Assembly: GCF_000739935.1 (NCBI RefSeq)
Contig: NZ_BBJU01000004.1
Location: 62,001 to 126,000 of the forward strand
Direction: 5' to 3'
From: Agrobacterium rubi TR3 = NBRC 13261
GTDB lineage: Bacteria; Pseudomonadota; Alphaproteobacteria; Rhizobiales; Rhizobiaceae
Length of the DNA: 64,000 bases
A program made the translations under genes and the position numbers. Below the pieces are notes generated by a model that saw only the letters and a list, made by a program, of their open reading frames with translations, was not told the DNA's origin and ran no database searches. Shown here piece after piece: positions 8,216 to 19,187 of the stretch (the stretch's first letter is position 1; every line of letters starts with the position of its first letter).

Positions 8216-9175
8216 ATGACCATCGGACTGCTCGGTTTCCAGACAACTATCGCCAATTCTGTTCAGCTTGAAGGCATTGGCGTTCATTCCGGTAACCCTG
8301 TGTCCATGACGTTCCAGCCAGCGGAAGCGGGTACCGGTATCGTCTTTAGCCGCCAGTACGAAAATGGCAGCACCGTCGACATCAAGGCTGTTTCGTCCAA
8401 CGTCGGCAACACCGATCTGTGCACCGTCATCGGACGTTCTGCTGCGCAATCCGTATCGACCGTCGAGCATATCATGGCGGGCATCTACGCCATGGGCATC
8501 GACAATCTCATCGTTGAAGTCGACGGTCCTGAAGTTCCGATCATGGACGGCAGCTCTGCTCCCTTCATCGAAGCCATCGAATCAGCTGGCATCAAGAGCC
8601 TTGGCGTGAAACGTCCCTATATCCGCGTCATCAAGCCCGTGCGAATCGATGCCGGTGCATCCTGGGCTGAGTTCCGCCCCTATGACGGCACGCGCTTCGA
8701 AGTCGAGATCGATTTCGACACACCCTTGATTGGCCGTCAGGTTTGGAAGGGTGATCTGACACCGGAAACATTCAAGAACGAGCTGTCCCGTGCCCGTACC
8801 TTCGGTTTCATGCGTGATGTCGAGCGCCTTTGGGCTGCCGGTTACGCGCTGGGTTCGTCGCTGGAAAACTCGGTCGTCATTTCCGACGACAACACGGTCA
8901 TCAACATGGAAGGCCTGCGTTACGAGAAGGACGAGTTCGTGCGTCACAAGACGCTGGATGCGGTTGGCGATCTTGCCCTTGCAGGCGCTCAGTTCATTGG
9001 TTGCTACCGGTCCTATCGCGGTGGCCACAAAGTCAATGCCAACGCGCTGAAGGCCCTGTTGAGCGACCCATCCGCCTACGAGATTGTCGAGGCACCGGCC
9101 GTGCGCCAGCCCGTCGTTCGCGTACGTGAATTCGTTGCTGTTCAGCAGCCGGTCTTTGCACCGTGGTCTGCGTGA
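8216..9175 (+). CDS. lpxC: UDP-3-O-acyl-N-acetylglucosamine deacetylase
   Basis: Zinc amidase for the first committed step of lipid A synthesis. The start is placed at ATG 8216 (AAAGG upstream, 319 residues, family length). An upstream TTG at 8150 adds non-conserved sequence. Zinc and catalytic residues are visible: STVEHIMAGIYAMGIDN (first His), RHKTLDAVGDLALAG (His and Asp) and GHKVNANALKAL (catalytic His). It follows ftsZ but is separated by a terminator, so it has its own promoter or is read separately. A terminator follows. Confidence 0.96.
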   Translation: MTIGLLGFQTTIANSVQLEGIGVHSGNPVSMTFQPAEAGTGIVFSRQYENGSTVDIKAVSSNVGNTDLCTVIGRSAAQSVSTVEHIMAGIYAMGIDNLIVEVDGPEVPIMDGSSAPFIEAIESAGIKSLGVKRPYIRVIKPVRIDAGASWAEFRPYDGTRFEVEIDFDTPLIGRQVWKGDLTPETFKNELSRARTFGFMRDVERLWAAGYALGSSLENSVVISDDNTVINMEGLRYEKDEFVRHKTLDAVGDLALAGAQFIGCYRSYRGGHKVNANALKALLSDPSAYEIVEAPAVRQPVVRVREFVAVQQPVFAPWSA

Positions 9176-9193
9176 TCTCTTAAATCACTCAAC

Positions 9194-9221
9194 AAAAAGC
9201 CGTCCTTCTGGGCGGCTTTTT
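9194..9221 (+). terminator. Intrinsic terminator after lpxC
   Basis: 12-bp stem (9194-9205 with 9210-9221, one G-T pair) around a TTCT loop, ending in a T5 run, 18 bases after the lpxC stop. Confidence 0.9.
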
Positions 9222-9409
9222 CGTATGGGACTTTGAAAAGCAAAATAAAATGACGGCTTTACGGTAAAGATAATCACCAGTTGCGTGACCTCATGCCATA
9301 AAAATGCGTTATTGCGTCATCATTGCGTTGCCCTGCGGACGCTTTTATGGCTAGAAACGCCACTGTAAAGCCGATGTTCTGTAGTGACGCAGGAAGTGGG
9401 AACTGACGA

Positions 9410-10276
9410 ATGAAGCGTGTAGTGTCTGGTGCGATGAATGGAACGGTGCGAGGAGTGCTCGTATCGCTGATGCTGATCGGCGCCGGAACGCTGGTAACAG
9501 CCTGCCAGTCTGATCCCGATATCGACATCACCAAGCTTGGCGTCGAGACCGACCCCCCTGATGTGCTCTACAAGCAGGGCCTTGCCAACATGAATGCTGG
9601 CAACATGACCGAAGCCGGTCGCAAGTTCTCCGCCATCGACAAGCAATATCCATTTACCGAATGGGGCCAGAAGGCGCTGGTGATGAACACCTTCATCGCG
9701 ACGCGCCAAAACAAGAACGAAGTCGCCATCGCATCGGGTTCGCGCTTCCTCAAGCAATATCCACGCGCCAAGGATGCCGCTTACGTTCAGTACATGATCG
9801 GTCTTGCCTATTCCAAGCAGATTGCCGACGTGACGCAGGACCAGCGTGCTGCACAGCGCACCATCGAGGCGATGAACAAGGTCGTCAACGATTATCCGAC
9901 ATCCGAATATGTGCCTGATGCGCAGGCGAAAATCCGCTTTGCTCGTGACCAGCTTGCTGGTCGTGAAATGCAGGTTGGCCGCTACTATCTCGAGCGCAAG
10001 GAATATCTTGCTGCCGTGTCGCGCTTCCGCATCGTCATCGAACAATATCAGAACACCAACCAGATCGAAGAAGCGCTGGCACGTATTACAGAAGCCTATT
10101 ACGCCATGGGCCTGACGGATGAGGCGCAGACCGCTGCTGCCGTTCTCGGTAATAACTATCCCGACAGCCAATGGTATGATGATTCCTACAAGTTGTTGAA
10201 GGGGCAGGGGCTTGAGCCACGCGAAAACAAGGAATCGTGGATTTCCCGCGCCGGCAAGAAGCTTGTGGGTGCCTGA
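9410..10276 (+). CDS. bamD: Outer membrane assembly lipoprotein BamD
   Basis: 288-residue lipoprotein of the BAM complex, which inserts beta-barrel proteins into the outer membrane. The signal peptide ends in LVTAC with the lipidated cysteine at residue 32. Five TPR-like repeats follow, for example DVLYKQGLANMNAGNMTEA and AAYVQYMIGLAYSKQ. The start ATG at 9410 gives a complete signal peptide. It is followed after 16 bases by recN, a pairing common in alphaproteobacteria. The older name comL refers to the same family. Confidence 0.93.
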   Translation: MKRVVSGAMNGTVRGVLVSLMLIGAGTLVTACQSDPDIDITKLGVETDPPDVLYKQGLANMNAGNMTEAGRKFSAIDKQYPFTEWGQKALVMNTFIATRQNKNEVAIASGSRFLKQYPRAKDAAYVQYMIGLAYSKQIADVTQDQRAAQRTIEAMNKVVNDYPTSEYVPDAQAKIRFARDQLAGREMQVGRYYLERKEYLAAVSRFRIVIEQYQNTNQIEEALARITEAYYAMGLTDEAQTAAAVLGNNYPDSQWYDDSYKLLKGQGLEPRENKESWISRAGKKLVGA

Positions 10277-10292
10277 GAACAGAGCATAAGAC

Positions 10293-11966
10293 ATGTTGGT
10301 CCAGCTATCGATCCGCGACATCGTTCTGATCGAACGGCTCGACCTAGGGTTCGAGGCCGGCCTCTCCGTGCTGACCGGCGAAACGGGCGCGGGCAAATCC
10401 ATTCTTCTCGACAGTCTGTCGCTCGCGCTCGGCGGGCGTGGCGATGGTGGCCTTGTGCGCCATGGCGAAGACAAGGGGCAGGTGACTGCCACCTTTGAAG
10501 TCGGCATGGAGCATCCCGCCCGTCTGATGCTTCGCGAAAATGGCCTCGATGACGATGGCGATCTGATTTTCCGTCGCGTCCAATCCGCCGATGGCCGCAC
10601 CAAGGCCTATGTCAACGATCAGGCCGTTTCCGTTCAACTGATGCGCCAGCTTGGCCAGCATATGGTCGAAATTCACGGCCAGCATGATGACCGTGCGCTG
10701 GTCGACACCAATGCCCACCGCACGCTGCTGGATGCCTTTGCCGGTTTGACGGATGAGGTCGTGTCGGTACAGTCGCTGTATCGCACCTGGAAAGATGCTG
10801 AACGTGGACTGAAGGTTCACCGCGCCAAGGTAGAAGCTGTGGCTCGTGAGGCGGATTATTTGCGCGCCTCTGTCGAAGAGCTTGAGATTTTGGCGCCGAT
10901 GGATGGCGAAGAAGACGAACTCGCCGAGCGCCGTGCGGTGATGCAGAAGTCTGAGCGCATTGCCGGTGACATTGCCGAAGCGAGCGAGTTCCTCAACGGC
11001 AATGCCTCGCCGGTTCCCGTCATCGCGTCGATGATGCGGCGTCTGGAGCGCAAGAGCCATGAAGCGCCAGGCTTGCTGGAAGAAACCGTGCAGTTGCTTG
11101 ACGCTGCTCTCGACAGTCTTTCCAACGCGCAGATGGAAGTCGAAAGCGCTCTGCGCCGCACCGAGTTCGATCCGCGCGAGCTGGAGCGCGTCGAGGAGCG
11201 CCTGTTTGGCCTGCGCGCCGCTGCCCGCAAATATTCCGTTCCCGTCACCGAGCTTCCGGCACTGGCTGAACGCATGGTGGCCGAGCTTGCTGATCTCGAT
11301 GCCGGTGAGGAAAAGCTTGCCCAGCTGGACAAGCATCTGGTTGTCGTGAAGGCGGATTTCGACCGGGCTGCGCAGTCGCTCTCTGAAAAACGCCACAACG
11401 CGGCTTCGGCGCTTTCTGAAGCCGTGATGGCCGAGCTTCCGGCATTGAAACTGGAGCGGGCGCGTTTCACCGTGGAAGTGACCAGCGATGCAGCTTCCGG
11501 CACGGCTGACGGCATCGATGTCGTGGAGTTCCATGTCCAGACCAACCCTGGCACACGCCCCGGGCCAATCATGAAAGTGGCGTCGGGTGGTGAACTGTCC
11601 CGCTTCCTGCTGGCGCTGAAGGTTGCGTTGGCAGATCGGGGTTCGGCGCCTACGTTGGTCTTCGACGAAATCGACACGGGCGTTGGTGGTGCGGTGGCGG
11701 ATGCCATTGGCCAGCGGTTGAAGCGCCTCTCGAAAACCGTTCAGGTTCTGTCGGTCACCCACGCGCCGCAGGTGGCGGCACGCGCTGGCACACATTTGCT
11801 GATCTCAAAGGGACCATCCGGCGACGGCACGGAACGCATTGCGACCCGCGTTGCCACCATGCAGCCCGAACACCGCACCGAAGAAATCGCCCGTATGCTG
11901 GCCGGTGCCTCGGTGACGGATGAGGCGAGGGCGGCTGCTGCCAAACTGCTGGCGGCGCAGGATTAA
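10293..11966 (+). CDS. recN: DNA repair protein RecN
   Basis: 557-residue SMC-like ATPase acting in double-strand break repair. Walker A GETGAGKSILLDSL is near residue 29. A long coiled-coil arm occupies the middle. The ABC signature KVASGGELSRFLLALKV and Walker B TLVFDEIDTGVGG are in the last third. Length is normal. The stop codon overlaps the convergent LysE gene's stop through a shared TTAA. Probably cotranscribed with bamD. Confidence 0.95.
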   Translation: MLVQLSIRDIVLIERLDLGFEAGLSVLTGETGAGKSILLDSLSLALGGRGDGGLVRHGEDKGQVTATFEVGMEHPARLMLRENGLDDDGDLIFRRVQSADGRTKAYVNDQAVSVQLMRQLGQHMVEIHGQHDDRALVDTNAHRTLLDAFAGLTDEVVSVQSLYRTWKDAERGLKVHRAKVEAVAREADYLRASVEELEILAPMDGEEDELAERRAVMQKSERIAGDIAEASEFLNGNASPVPVIASMMRRLERKSHEAPGLLEETVQLLDAALDSLSNAQMEVESALRRTEFDPRELERVEERLFGLRAAARKYSVPVTELPALAERMVAELADLDAGEEKLAQLDKHLVVVKADFDRAAQSLSEKRHNAASALSEAVMAELPALKLERARFTVEVTSDAASGTADGIDVVEFHVQTNPGTRPGPIMKVASGGELSRFLLALKVALADRGSAPTLVFDEIDTGVGGAVADAIGQRLKRLSKTVQVLSVTHAPQVAARAGTHLLISKGPSGDGTERIATRVATMQPEHRTEEIARMLAGASVTDEARAAAAKLLAAQD

Positions 11967-12577
11967 CGGCTGACCGCCACCGCCACGCCGGAACCGATCA
12001 TCACGCCACCTGCGGTACGATTGACGCGCCGCACGATCTTTTCAGAGCGCAGCAATGTGCGGGCGCGCACGGCAAGTGCGACATGGCCGCCGATGACGAG
12101 GGCTTCAACGGCCAGAATGACGCCTGCCAGCGCGGCCAGATGATCCACCGTCAGCGAGGCTCCAACCACGTTCGGCAACAGCGCTACATAAAACAGCGGC
12201 ATTTTTGGATTGCCGAGATTGAGCGCCATGCCGGTCGCAAAGATCGACAACAGGTTGCCGCGCGCTTTCACGGCTTGCAGTTCGGGCACGATGGGCTCTG
12301 CCGTCCACAACTTGACGCCCATCCAGATCAGATAGGCGGCACCCGCATATCGCAGGACCGTCATCACCGTTCCCATTTCGGCGGCAAGGATGGACAGGCC
12401 GAAGGCGGCCAGCGTCAGGAAAATGAGGATGCCTGCGACGGTTCCGGCGCCATAGGCAAGGCCGGATGCCGCACCGTGGGTTATCGTGCGAGCGACGATG
12501 GTCATATTGTCAGGGCCGGGACTGGCGGCAAAAACGAAGAAGGCGGCGGCGAATGCGATGAGCGTCGTCATGTCCAT
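11963..12577 (-). CDS. LysE/RhtB family exporter
   Basis: 204 residues from ATG 12577, which has GGGGAT seven bases upstream. A GTG further out (12601) is less likely. About six membrane segments and the family N-terminal signature AASPGPDNMTIVARTITHG show a LysE/RhtB-type amino acid or metabolite exporter. Substrate unknown. It converges on recN with a 4-base overlap. Confidence 0.88.
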   Translation of the reverse strand: MDMTTLIAFAAAFFVFAASPGPDNMTIVARTITHGAASGLAYGAGTVAGILIFLTLAAFGLSILAAEMGTVMTVLRYAGAAYLIWMGVKLWTAEPIVPELQAVKARGNLLSIFATGMALNLGNPKMPLFYVALLPNVVGASLTVDHLAALAGVILAVEALVIGGHVALAVRARTLLRSEKIVRRVNRTAGGVMIGSGVAVAVSR

Positions 12578-12658
12578 GGTTGTATCCCCGTTGCTGCTCA
12601 CTCCCGGAAATCAGATTACGCGAAAGCTTGGCGTTGAAAAGTGGGCAGGCTGCGTTAA

Positions 12659-14866
<2,208 letters not shown>

Positions 14867-14928
14867 CGACCGTCACATTCATTTCGCGCTCAGTGCGTAC
14901 ATGGTGTGCGACGAAGAGGACGCACGTT

Positions 14929-15825
14929 ATGGATGATCGCATAGAGGTTTCGGCAGAGACGGTTGCTGCGTTGGTTACAGAGCAGTTTCCGCAATGGGCG
15001 CATTTGCCGGTGACGCCAGTCGAGCATAGCGGCTGGGACAATCGTAGCTTCCGGCTGGGCGAAACGATGCTCGTTCGCTTACCGAGCGCAATGCACTATG
15101 TCTCACAGGTGGAAAAAGAGCAGCGGTGGTTACCCTATCTCGCTGCACGTCTTCCTCTGCCAATCCCTGAACCGCTTGCGCTGGGGCAACCCGGGCAGGG
15201 CTTTCCCTGGAACTGGTCCATTTATCGCTGGCTGGACGGTACGCCTCTGGCCTTGACGCTCCACCAAACGGACCTCGATTTGCTTGCGCGTGATGTCGCT
15301 GGCTTCCTCACGGCGTTGCAAGCCGTAGATGCCTCCAATGGCCCTGCTGCGGGGTCTCAAAATTTCCATCGCGGTGGGTCGTTGAACGTCTACAGCGACG
15401 AGACCGAGGCCGCGATCATCGCCTTGTCCGATGAAATCGATGCGGATGTCGCCCGTGACATCTGGGCAAAAGCAGTTGCCAGCGAGTGGCAGGGCGCGCC
15501 GGTCTGGGTTCACGGCGATATCGCCGAAGGCAATCTGCTGATGGAAAATGGTCGCCTAGTCGCGGTCATCGATTTCGGCAGCTCTGCCGTCGGCGATCCT
15601 TCCACCGATCTCATCCTTGCCTGGACCGTTTTGGATAAAGACAGCAGACGCGTCTTCCGCGATCTGCTTCCACTCGATCCGCAAACATGGCAGCGCGCAC
15701 GTGGATGGGCGTTATGGAAGGCGTTGATCACGCTTGCGGCACAACGTTCCAACGAAACACTCCTCGCCAAATGGTCCCGCAGAACCATTCGCGAAGTCTT
15801 TTCCGACCACCTAGAAAATAGCTAA
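14929..15825 (+). CDS. Aminoglycoside phosphotransferase-fold kinase
   Basis: 298 residues from ATG 14929, chosen because AGAGG lies nine bases before it. APH-family kinase: nucleotide loop region NRSFRLGETMLVRLPS near the N terminus, catalytic VWVHGDIAEGNLLM (HGD with Asn) and metal-binding VIDFGSSAVGDPSTDL. Such chromosomal genes in rhizobia are usually annotated as aminoglycoside phosphotransferase, but many phosphorylate unknown small molecules, so resistance should not be assumed. It overlaps the convergent EamA gene by four bases. Confidence 0.85.
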   Translation: MDDRIEVSAETVAALVTEQFPQWAHLPVTPVEHSGWDNRSFRLGETMLVRLPSAMHYVSQVEKEQRWLPYLAARLPLPIPEPLALGQPGQGFPWNWSIYRWLDGTPLALTLHQTDLDLLARDVAGFLTALQAVDASNGPAAGSQNFHRGGSLNVYSDETEAAIIALSDEIDADVARDIWAKAVASEWQGAPVWVHGDIAEGNLLMENGRLVAVIDFGSSAVGDPSTDLILAWTVLDKDSRRVFRDLLPLDPQTWQRARGWALWKALITLAAQRSNETLLAKWSRRTIREVFSDHLENS

Positions 15826-16733
15826 GCCAGCTTGCGGCGAAACACCCGCCCATCAATCGCCACCAGCCCACCGGCGATCATTGCCATGCCGATGAAATGT
15901 TTCGCTTCCAACTGTTCTCCCAAGACCAGAGAGCCCAGCAGAATGGCGCTGACAGGGATGAGGAAGGTGACCAGGGCTAGGTTCGTAGCGCCGGCTGAGG
16001 AGAGGATGCGGAAGAAGATGAGGTAGGCGAGGGCTGTAGAGAGGAGGGCAATGCCGAGGAGGGCGGCGCAGACTTCGCCGCTTGGGATGGCGAGTGTCCA
16101 TGGCTGGTCGATGATGAGGGCGAGCGGGATGAGCATGATGGAGGATGCGGAAATCTGGCCGGTGGCGGTGACGAGCGGTGGTACGCCCATGGCCTTGAAG
16201 CGACGGCCGAAAATGCCTGCGAAGGCGTATGAGATTGCCGCGCCGAGAATGGCGAGTTGGCCCCAGAGGCTGGAACTCTCGCCGGTCAGTGCCGCCGGGC
16301 CGATCATGGTTGCGACACCGGCGAAACCGATGATGATGCCTGCCAGTTTGTTGATGGTCAGCTTTTCATCGTTCGTCAGCAGATGCGCGACGATGACGGT
16401 GAAAAGCGGCGTGGTGGCGTTGAGAATGGAGGCGACGCCGCTGGCGATATGGGTCTGGCCCCAGACGATGAGGCAGAAGGGGATGATGTTGTTGAGCAGG
16501 CCCATGCCGAAGAAAGCGCGCAACACCTGAGTCGCTTTGGGCATGCGATAGCCCATGATGCGGCAGACGGTGAGCAGGGCAAGTGCTGCGATCGAGACGC
16601 GCAATGTCACGATGGTGACGGGCGGGAGTTCTTTCACCGCGATGCCGACGAAGAAGAACGATCCGCCCCACAGGATCGACAAGGCAACCAGCAGGGCCCA
16701 TTCACTCGCATTCATCTGTTTATGCACGGCCAC
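15822..16733 (-). CDS. EamA/DMT family permease
   Basis: 303-residue protein with about ten membrane segments in two EamA repeats. The first contains ALSILWGGSFFFVGIAVKELPP and NNIIPFCLIVWGQTHIASG; the second contains SYAFAGIFGRRFKAMGVPP. It is a drug/metabolite transporter superfamily exporter of unknown substrate, standing alone. Confidence 0.88.
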   Translation of the reverse strand: MAVHKQMNASEWALLVALSILWGGSFFFVGIAVKELPPVTIVTLRVSIAALALLTVCRIMGYRMPKATQVLRAFFGMGLLNNIIPFCLIVWGQTHIASGVASILNATTPLFTVIVAHLLTNDEKLTINKLAGIIIGFAGVATMIGPAALTGESSSLWGQLAILGAAISYAFAGIFGRRFKAMGVPPLVTATGQISASSIMLIPLALIIDQPWTLAIPSGEVCAALLGIALLSTALAYLIFFRILSSAGATNLALVTFLIPVSAILLGSLVLGEQLEAKHFIGMAMIAGGLVAIDGRVFRRKLA

Positions 16734-16870
16734 GTTCGATGTTTCCTCGCCAATTTATTGCGGCTTTTGTGTAATCCGCTCACATGCGCGTGACCACCCG
16801 ATTCCTGTGAGCGGTTCATTTTCGCGTTTGTTTGCTTTATGCCGTGCAAAGAGCAAACGAGAATCACCCC

Positions 16871-17461
16871 TTGAAGACCATCGCCATCGATTTCGAAACC
16901 GCCAATGAAGAGCGTGGCAGCGCTTGCTCCGTCGGATTGGCGTGGATCGAGGATGGTCGGATCGTGCGGGTGGAGGAGCGGTTGATCCGCCCGAGGGATA
17001 TGCGGTTTTCGCCGTTCAATGTGGCGATCCACGGCATCAGACCCGGCGATGTGGAAGATGCGCCGGAATTTCCCGAGGTGATGGACGAGTTCATCGATGA
17101 TCTCCGCGATTCGACGATGATTGCCCACAATGCGGCCTTCGATTTCAGCGTCATGCGGGCGAGTTTCGACAAGTATCGCCAGAGCTATCCGCAGCTTTCC
17201 TATTTTTGCAGTGTGAAGATGTCCCAGCGCGTCTGGCCGTCGCTGCCATCGCACAAGCTCAATATCATCGCCCATCATCTGCAATTGCGATTCGTGCACC
17301 ACAATGCTGCCGAAGATGCCGTTGTTTGCGCGGCGGCATCGATTGCGGCGGCCAAAGCACTTGCCGTCGAACACATCCACCACATCCCCGAAAAGATCGG
17401 CATGGTGGCCGGGCGGCTTCACGCAACGGGCTATGCACCCTGCACCATGAGAAAACGCTGA
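16871..17461 (+). CDS. DEDDh 3'-5' exonuclease (Pol III epsilon-like)
   Basis: RNase T/DnaQ-type exonuclease. ExoI motif IAIDFETAN, ExoII MIAHNAAFDFSVM and ExoIII HHNAAEDAVVCAA supply all DEDDh acidic residues and the histidine. About 196 residues from TTG 16871, which puts the first conserved strand at residue 3. A longer TTG start at 16832 is possible. Neither has a strong ribosome binding site. It lacks any polymerase-binding extension, so it is a stand-alone repair or RNA-processing exonuclease and not the replicative DnaQ. Confidence 0.8.
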   Translation: MKTIAIDFETANEERGSACSVGLAWIEDGRIVRVEERLIRPRDMRFSPFNVAIHGIRPGDVEDAPEFPEVMDEFIDDLRDSTMIAHNAAFDFSVMRASFDKYRQSYPQLSYFCSVKMSQRVWPSLPSHKLNIIAHHLQLRFVHHNAAEDAVVCAAASIAAAKALAVEHIHHIPEKIGMVAGRLHATGYAPCTMRKR

Positions 17462-17526
17462 CATCACGTCTTGTTGTACGCCCGCGCAGACCTATCTCTA
17501 TGGCAGTTCATGTGAGGGTTTGGGTT

Positions 17527-18012
17527 ATGGCTAAAGCGTTTCGTTATCTCGTAGTTGCAGGCCTTGCCCTGTTGCCGGTTGCCGCAGTTGCGCAGGTGGT
17601 CGGCAAGGTTGGCGTCGACTGGACCGGCAACGACATCGTCGTCGAGGCCGTCGCGGACCCTGAGGTCAGGGGCGTGACCTGCCACATCACCTATTTCGAC
17701 CGTGGTGTGATTGACCGTTTGAAAAACGGCAACTGGTTCGAAGACCCGTCCAACAACGCGATTTCTTGCAGCCAGACCGGTCCGGTCGAGGTGGGCGATA
17801 TCGACCTCGGCACCAAGGGCGAGGAAGTGTTTCGCCAAGGAATGTCGCTGGTGTGGAAAAAAATGGTCGTCAACCGCATCTATGACAAGGCGAACGACAC
17901 CTTGATCTACCTTGTTCACACCCGCGAATTGACGGATGGTTCGGCCAAGATGGCGATTTCCACGGTGCCGCTTTATGGACAGACGGTGACGTGGACGAAG
18001 GGTAAGCCTTGA
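17527..18012 (+). CDS. creA: CreA family periplasmic protein
   Basis: 161 residues from ATG 17527, which has GAGGG eight bases upstream. Signal peptide 1-22 (hydrophobic VVAGLALLPVAAVAQ). The mature part has the CreA pattern: DIVVEAVADPEVRGVTCH, then NNAISCSQTGP, then YGQTVTW at the end, with two conserved cysteines that may pair. The family is widespread but its function is unknown. The symbol reflects family similarity only. Confidence 0.8.
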   Translation: MAKAFRYLVVAGLALLPVAAVAQVVGKVGVDWTGNDIVVEAVADPEVRGVTCHITYFDRGVIDRLKNGNWFEDPSNNAISCSQTGPVEVGDIDLGTKGEEVFRQGMSLVWKKMVVNRIYDKANDTLIYLVHTRELTDGSAKMAISTVPLYGQTVTWTKGKP

Positions 18013-18021
18013 GTTCTCTTT

Positions 18022-18133
18022 CGTCATTCCGGCCTTGAGTCGGAATCCAGCAGCGTCGCGTCTGCGGCGCGAAAGATACCTCTGACAGCGCAGACGCGCG
18101 GTCGCTAGATACCGGTTCAGGCCCGGTATGACG
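18022..18133. repeat. Structured intergenic repeat element (REP-like)
   Basis: About 112 bases with imperfect terminal inverted repeats (CGTCATTCCGGCC at 18022-18034 against GGCCCGGTATGACG at 18120-18133) and a perfect inner inverted repeat CGCGTCTGCG (18057-18066) / CGCAGACGCG (18089-18098). The ends resemble the CGTCATTCCGG...CCGGAATGACG elements common between genes in Rhizobiales. It lies between creA and cheW and is non-coding. Confidence 0.65.
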
Positions 18134-18157
18134 GAGTAGGGGTGACTGCCTCATAAG

Positions 18158-18188
18158 CAAAAACGGCGAGCTGTGAAGCTCGCCGTTT
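18158..18188 (-). terminator. Intrinsic terminator of cheW
   Basis: Perfect 12-bp stem (18161-18172 with 18177-18188) around a GTGA loop. On the minus strand it ends in T5, 24 bases past the cheW stop. Confidence 0.85.
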
Positions 18189-18211
18189 GCATTTGTGAAC
18201 TGTATTTGGCC

Positions 18212-18679
18212 TCAAGCGGCTTCGCGCGAAAGCTCGTCGGCGATGACGGTGTCGAGGTTGAGGAAGCAAACCATGCTCTTTTCCAGGGCCACGATGCCGC
18301 GGCAGAAGTTGCGCTGCTCTTCGGGGATGATTTCTGGCGCAGGCTGAAGGTCTTCGGATTTGATGGTCATCATGTCGGAGACCTGTTCGACCAGAAGGCC
18401 GACCAGCTTGCCGCCGATATCGGTGACGATGATGGCGGAGCGCTCGGATGGTTCGGTCATCTTCATGCCCAGACGGCATGCCATGTCGATGACGGGAATA
18501 ACCGCACCGCGAAGGTTGATGAGGCCGAGAACGTAAGGCGGTGTGTGTGGCATCGGCGTGACCGGCGCCCAGCCGCGGATTTCGCGGATCGCCATGATGT
18601 CTATGCAGAATTCCTGATCGCCGAGATGGAAGGAAACGATTTCAAGATATGCGCCGGATTGTTTGATGGCGTTTGACAT
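18212..18679 (-). CDS. cheW: Chemotaxis coupling protein CheW
   Basis: 155-residue CheW-domain protein that couples chemoreceptors to the CheA kinase. Family motifs: EIVSFHLGDQEFCIDIMAI near the start, GLINLRGAVIPVIDM in the middle, and GLLVEQVSDMM. It stands alone, away from a chemotaxis operon; no cheA, cheY or cheR is in the window. A chemoreceptor gene lies 40 kb away. The 220 bases upstream hold no other gene on this strand. Confidence 0.93.
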   Translation of the reverse strand: MSNAIKQSGAYLEIVSFHLGDQEFCIDIMAIREIRGWAPVTPMPHTPPYVLGLINLRGAVIPVIDMACRLGMKMTEPSERSAIIVTDIGGKLVGLLVEQVSDMMTIKSEDLQPAPEIIPEEQRNFCRGIVALEKSMVCFLNLDTVIADELSREAA

Positions 18680-18902
18680 GGTCTGAACTTGTCCTCACGG
18701 CTCTCTGGCTGGCCGTTTCAATTTCGGAAGGTAATGCGGCGTCGGAAAACGTTCCGTTGACATCATGTCGTGCGCGTGGGCGACCGCTCTTGATCATCAT
18801 TCCAAAAACACTTTAAACTTTCCCTAACATATCGCGGAAAATGCAAATATAAGCCAGAGATTGACTGTTTCGCGCATGCGGATTTAGCGTATAATCGTTG
18901 GT

Positions 18903-19061
18903 ATGAGAGATTTGGTGACGCGTCAGACGAAAATGCTTGGTATTGCCGTTGCCACGGGCTGCGCCACGCTTTTGGCTATTGTCACCTTTCAGGGCTGGAT
19001 GCGGCACGGCACGGATATTTTTCTTGCGGCGGTGCAGGGCGGTGTCGCCTGGTGCTTTTGA
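18903..19061 (+). CDS. Small single-pass membrane protein, 52 residues
   Basis: ATG at 18903 to TGA at 19059-19061. Residues about 11-28 are hydrophobic (MLGIAVATGCATLLAIV), and the C-terminal half reads FQGWMRHGTDIFLAAVQ and ends AWCF. TATAAT at 18890-18895 would start transcription within a base or two of the ATG, and there is no ribosome binding site, so the mRNA may be leaderless. No good -35 box is seen. It lies 126 bases before the SCO1 gene on the same strand. Function unknown. Confidence 0.5.
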   Translation: MRDLVTRQTKMLGIAVATGCATLLAIVTFQGWMRHGTDIFLAAVQGGVAWCF

Positions 19062-19187
19062 GCAGTTTTGCCGTTTGAGACAAAACAGCGCGGCTGGTGC
19101 AATCCGGCCTTTCACGAATTGCCGAAGGTCGTCGGCTTGCGCTAGAAGGATGGCGCAACGCTGGCTCACGGCTGATCGGGGAATGGC

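Noticed and set aside
14929-15825. Antibiotic resistance gene
   Set aside because: The APH fold is clear, but chromosomal members often act on other substrates and no mobile context is present.
18861-18895. TTGACT and TATAAT as a promoter pair
   Set aside because: The spacing is 23 bases, too long for a sigma70 promoter. Only the TATAAT is kept as a possible -10.
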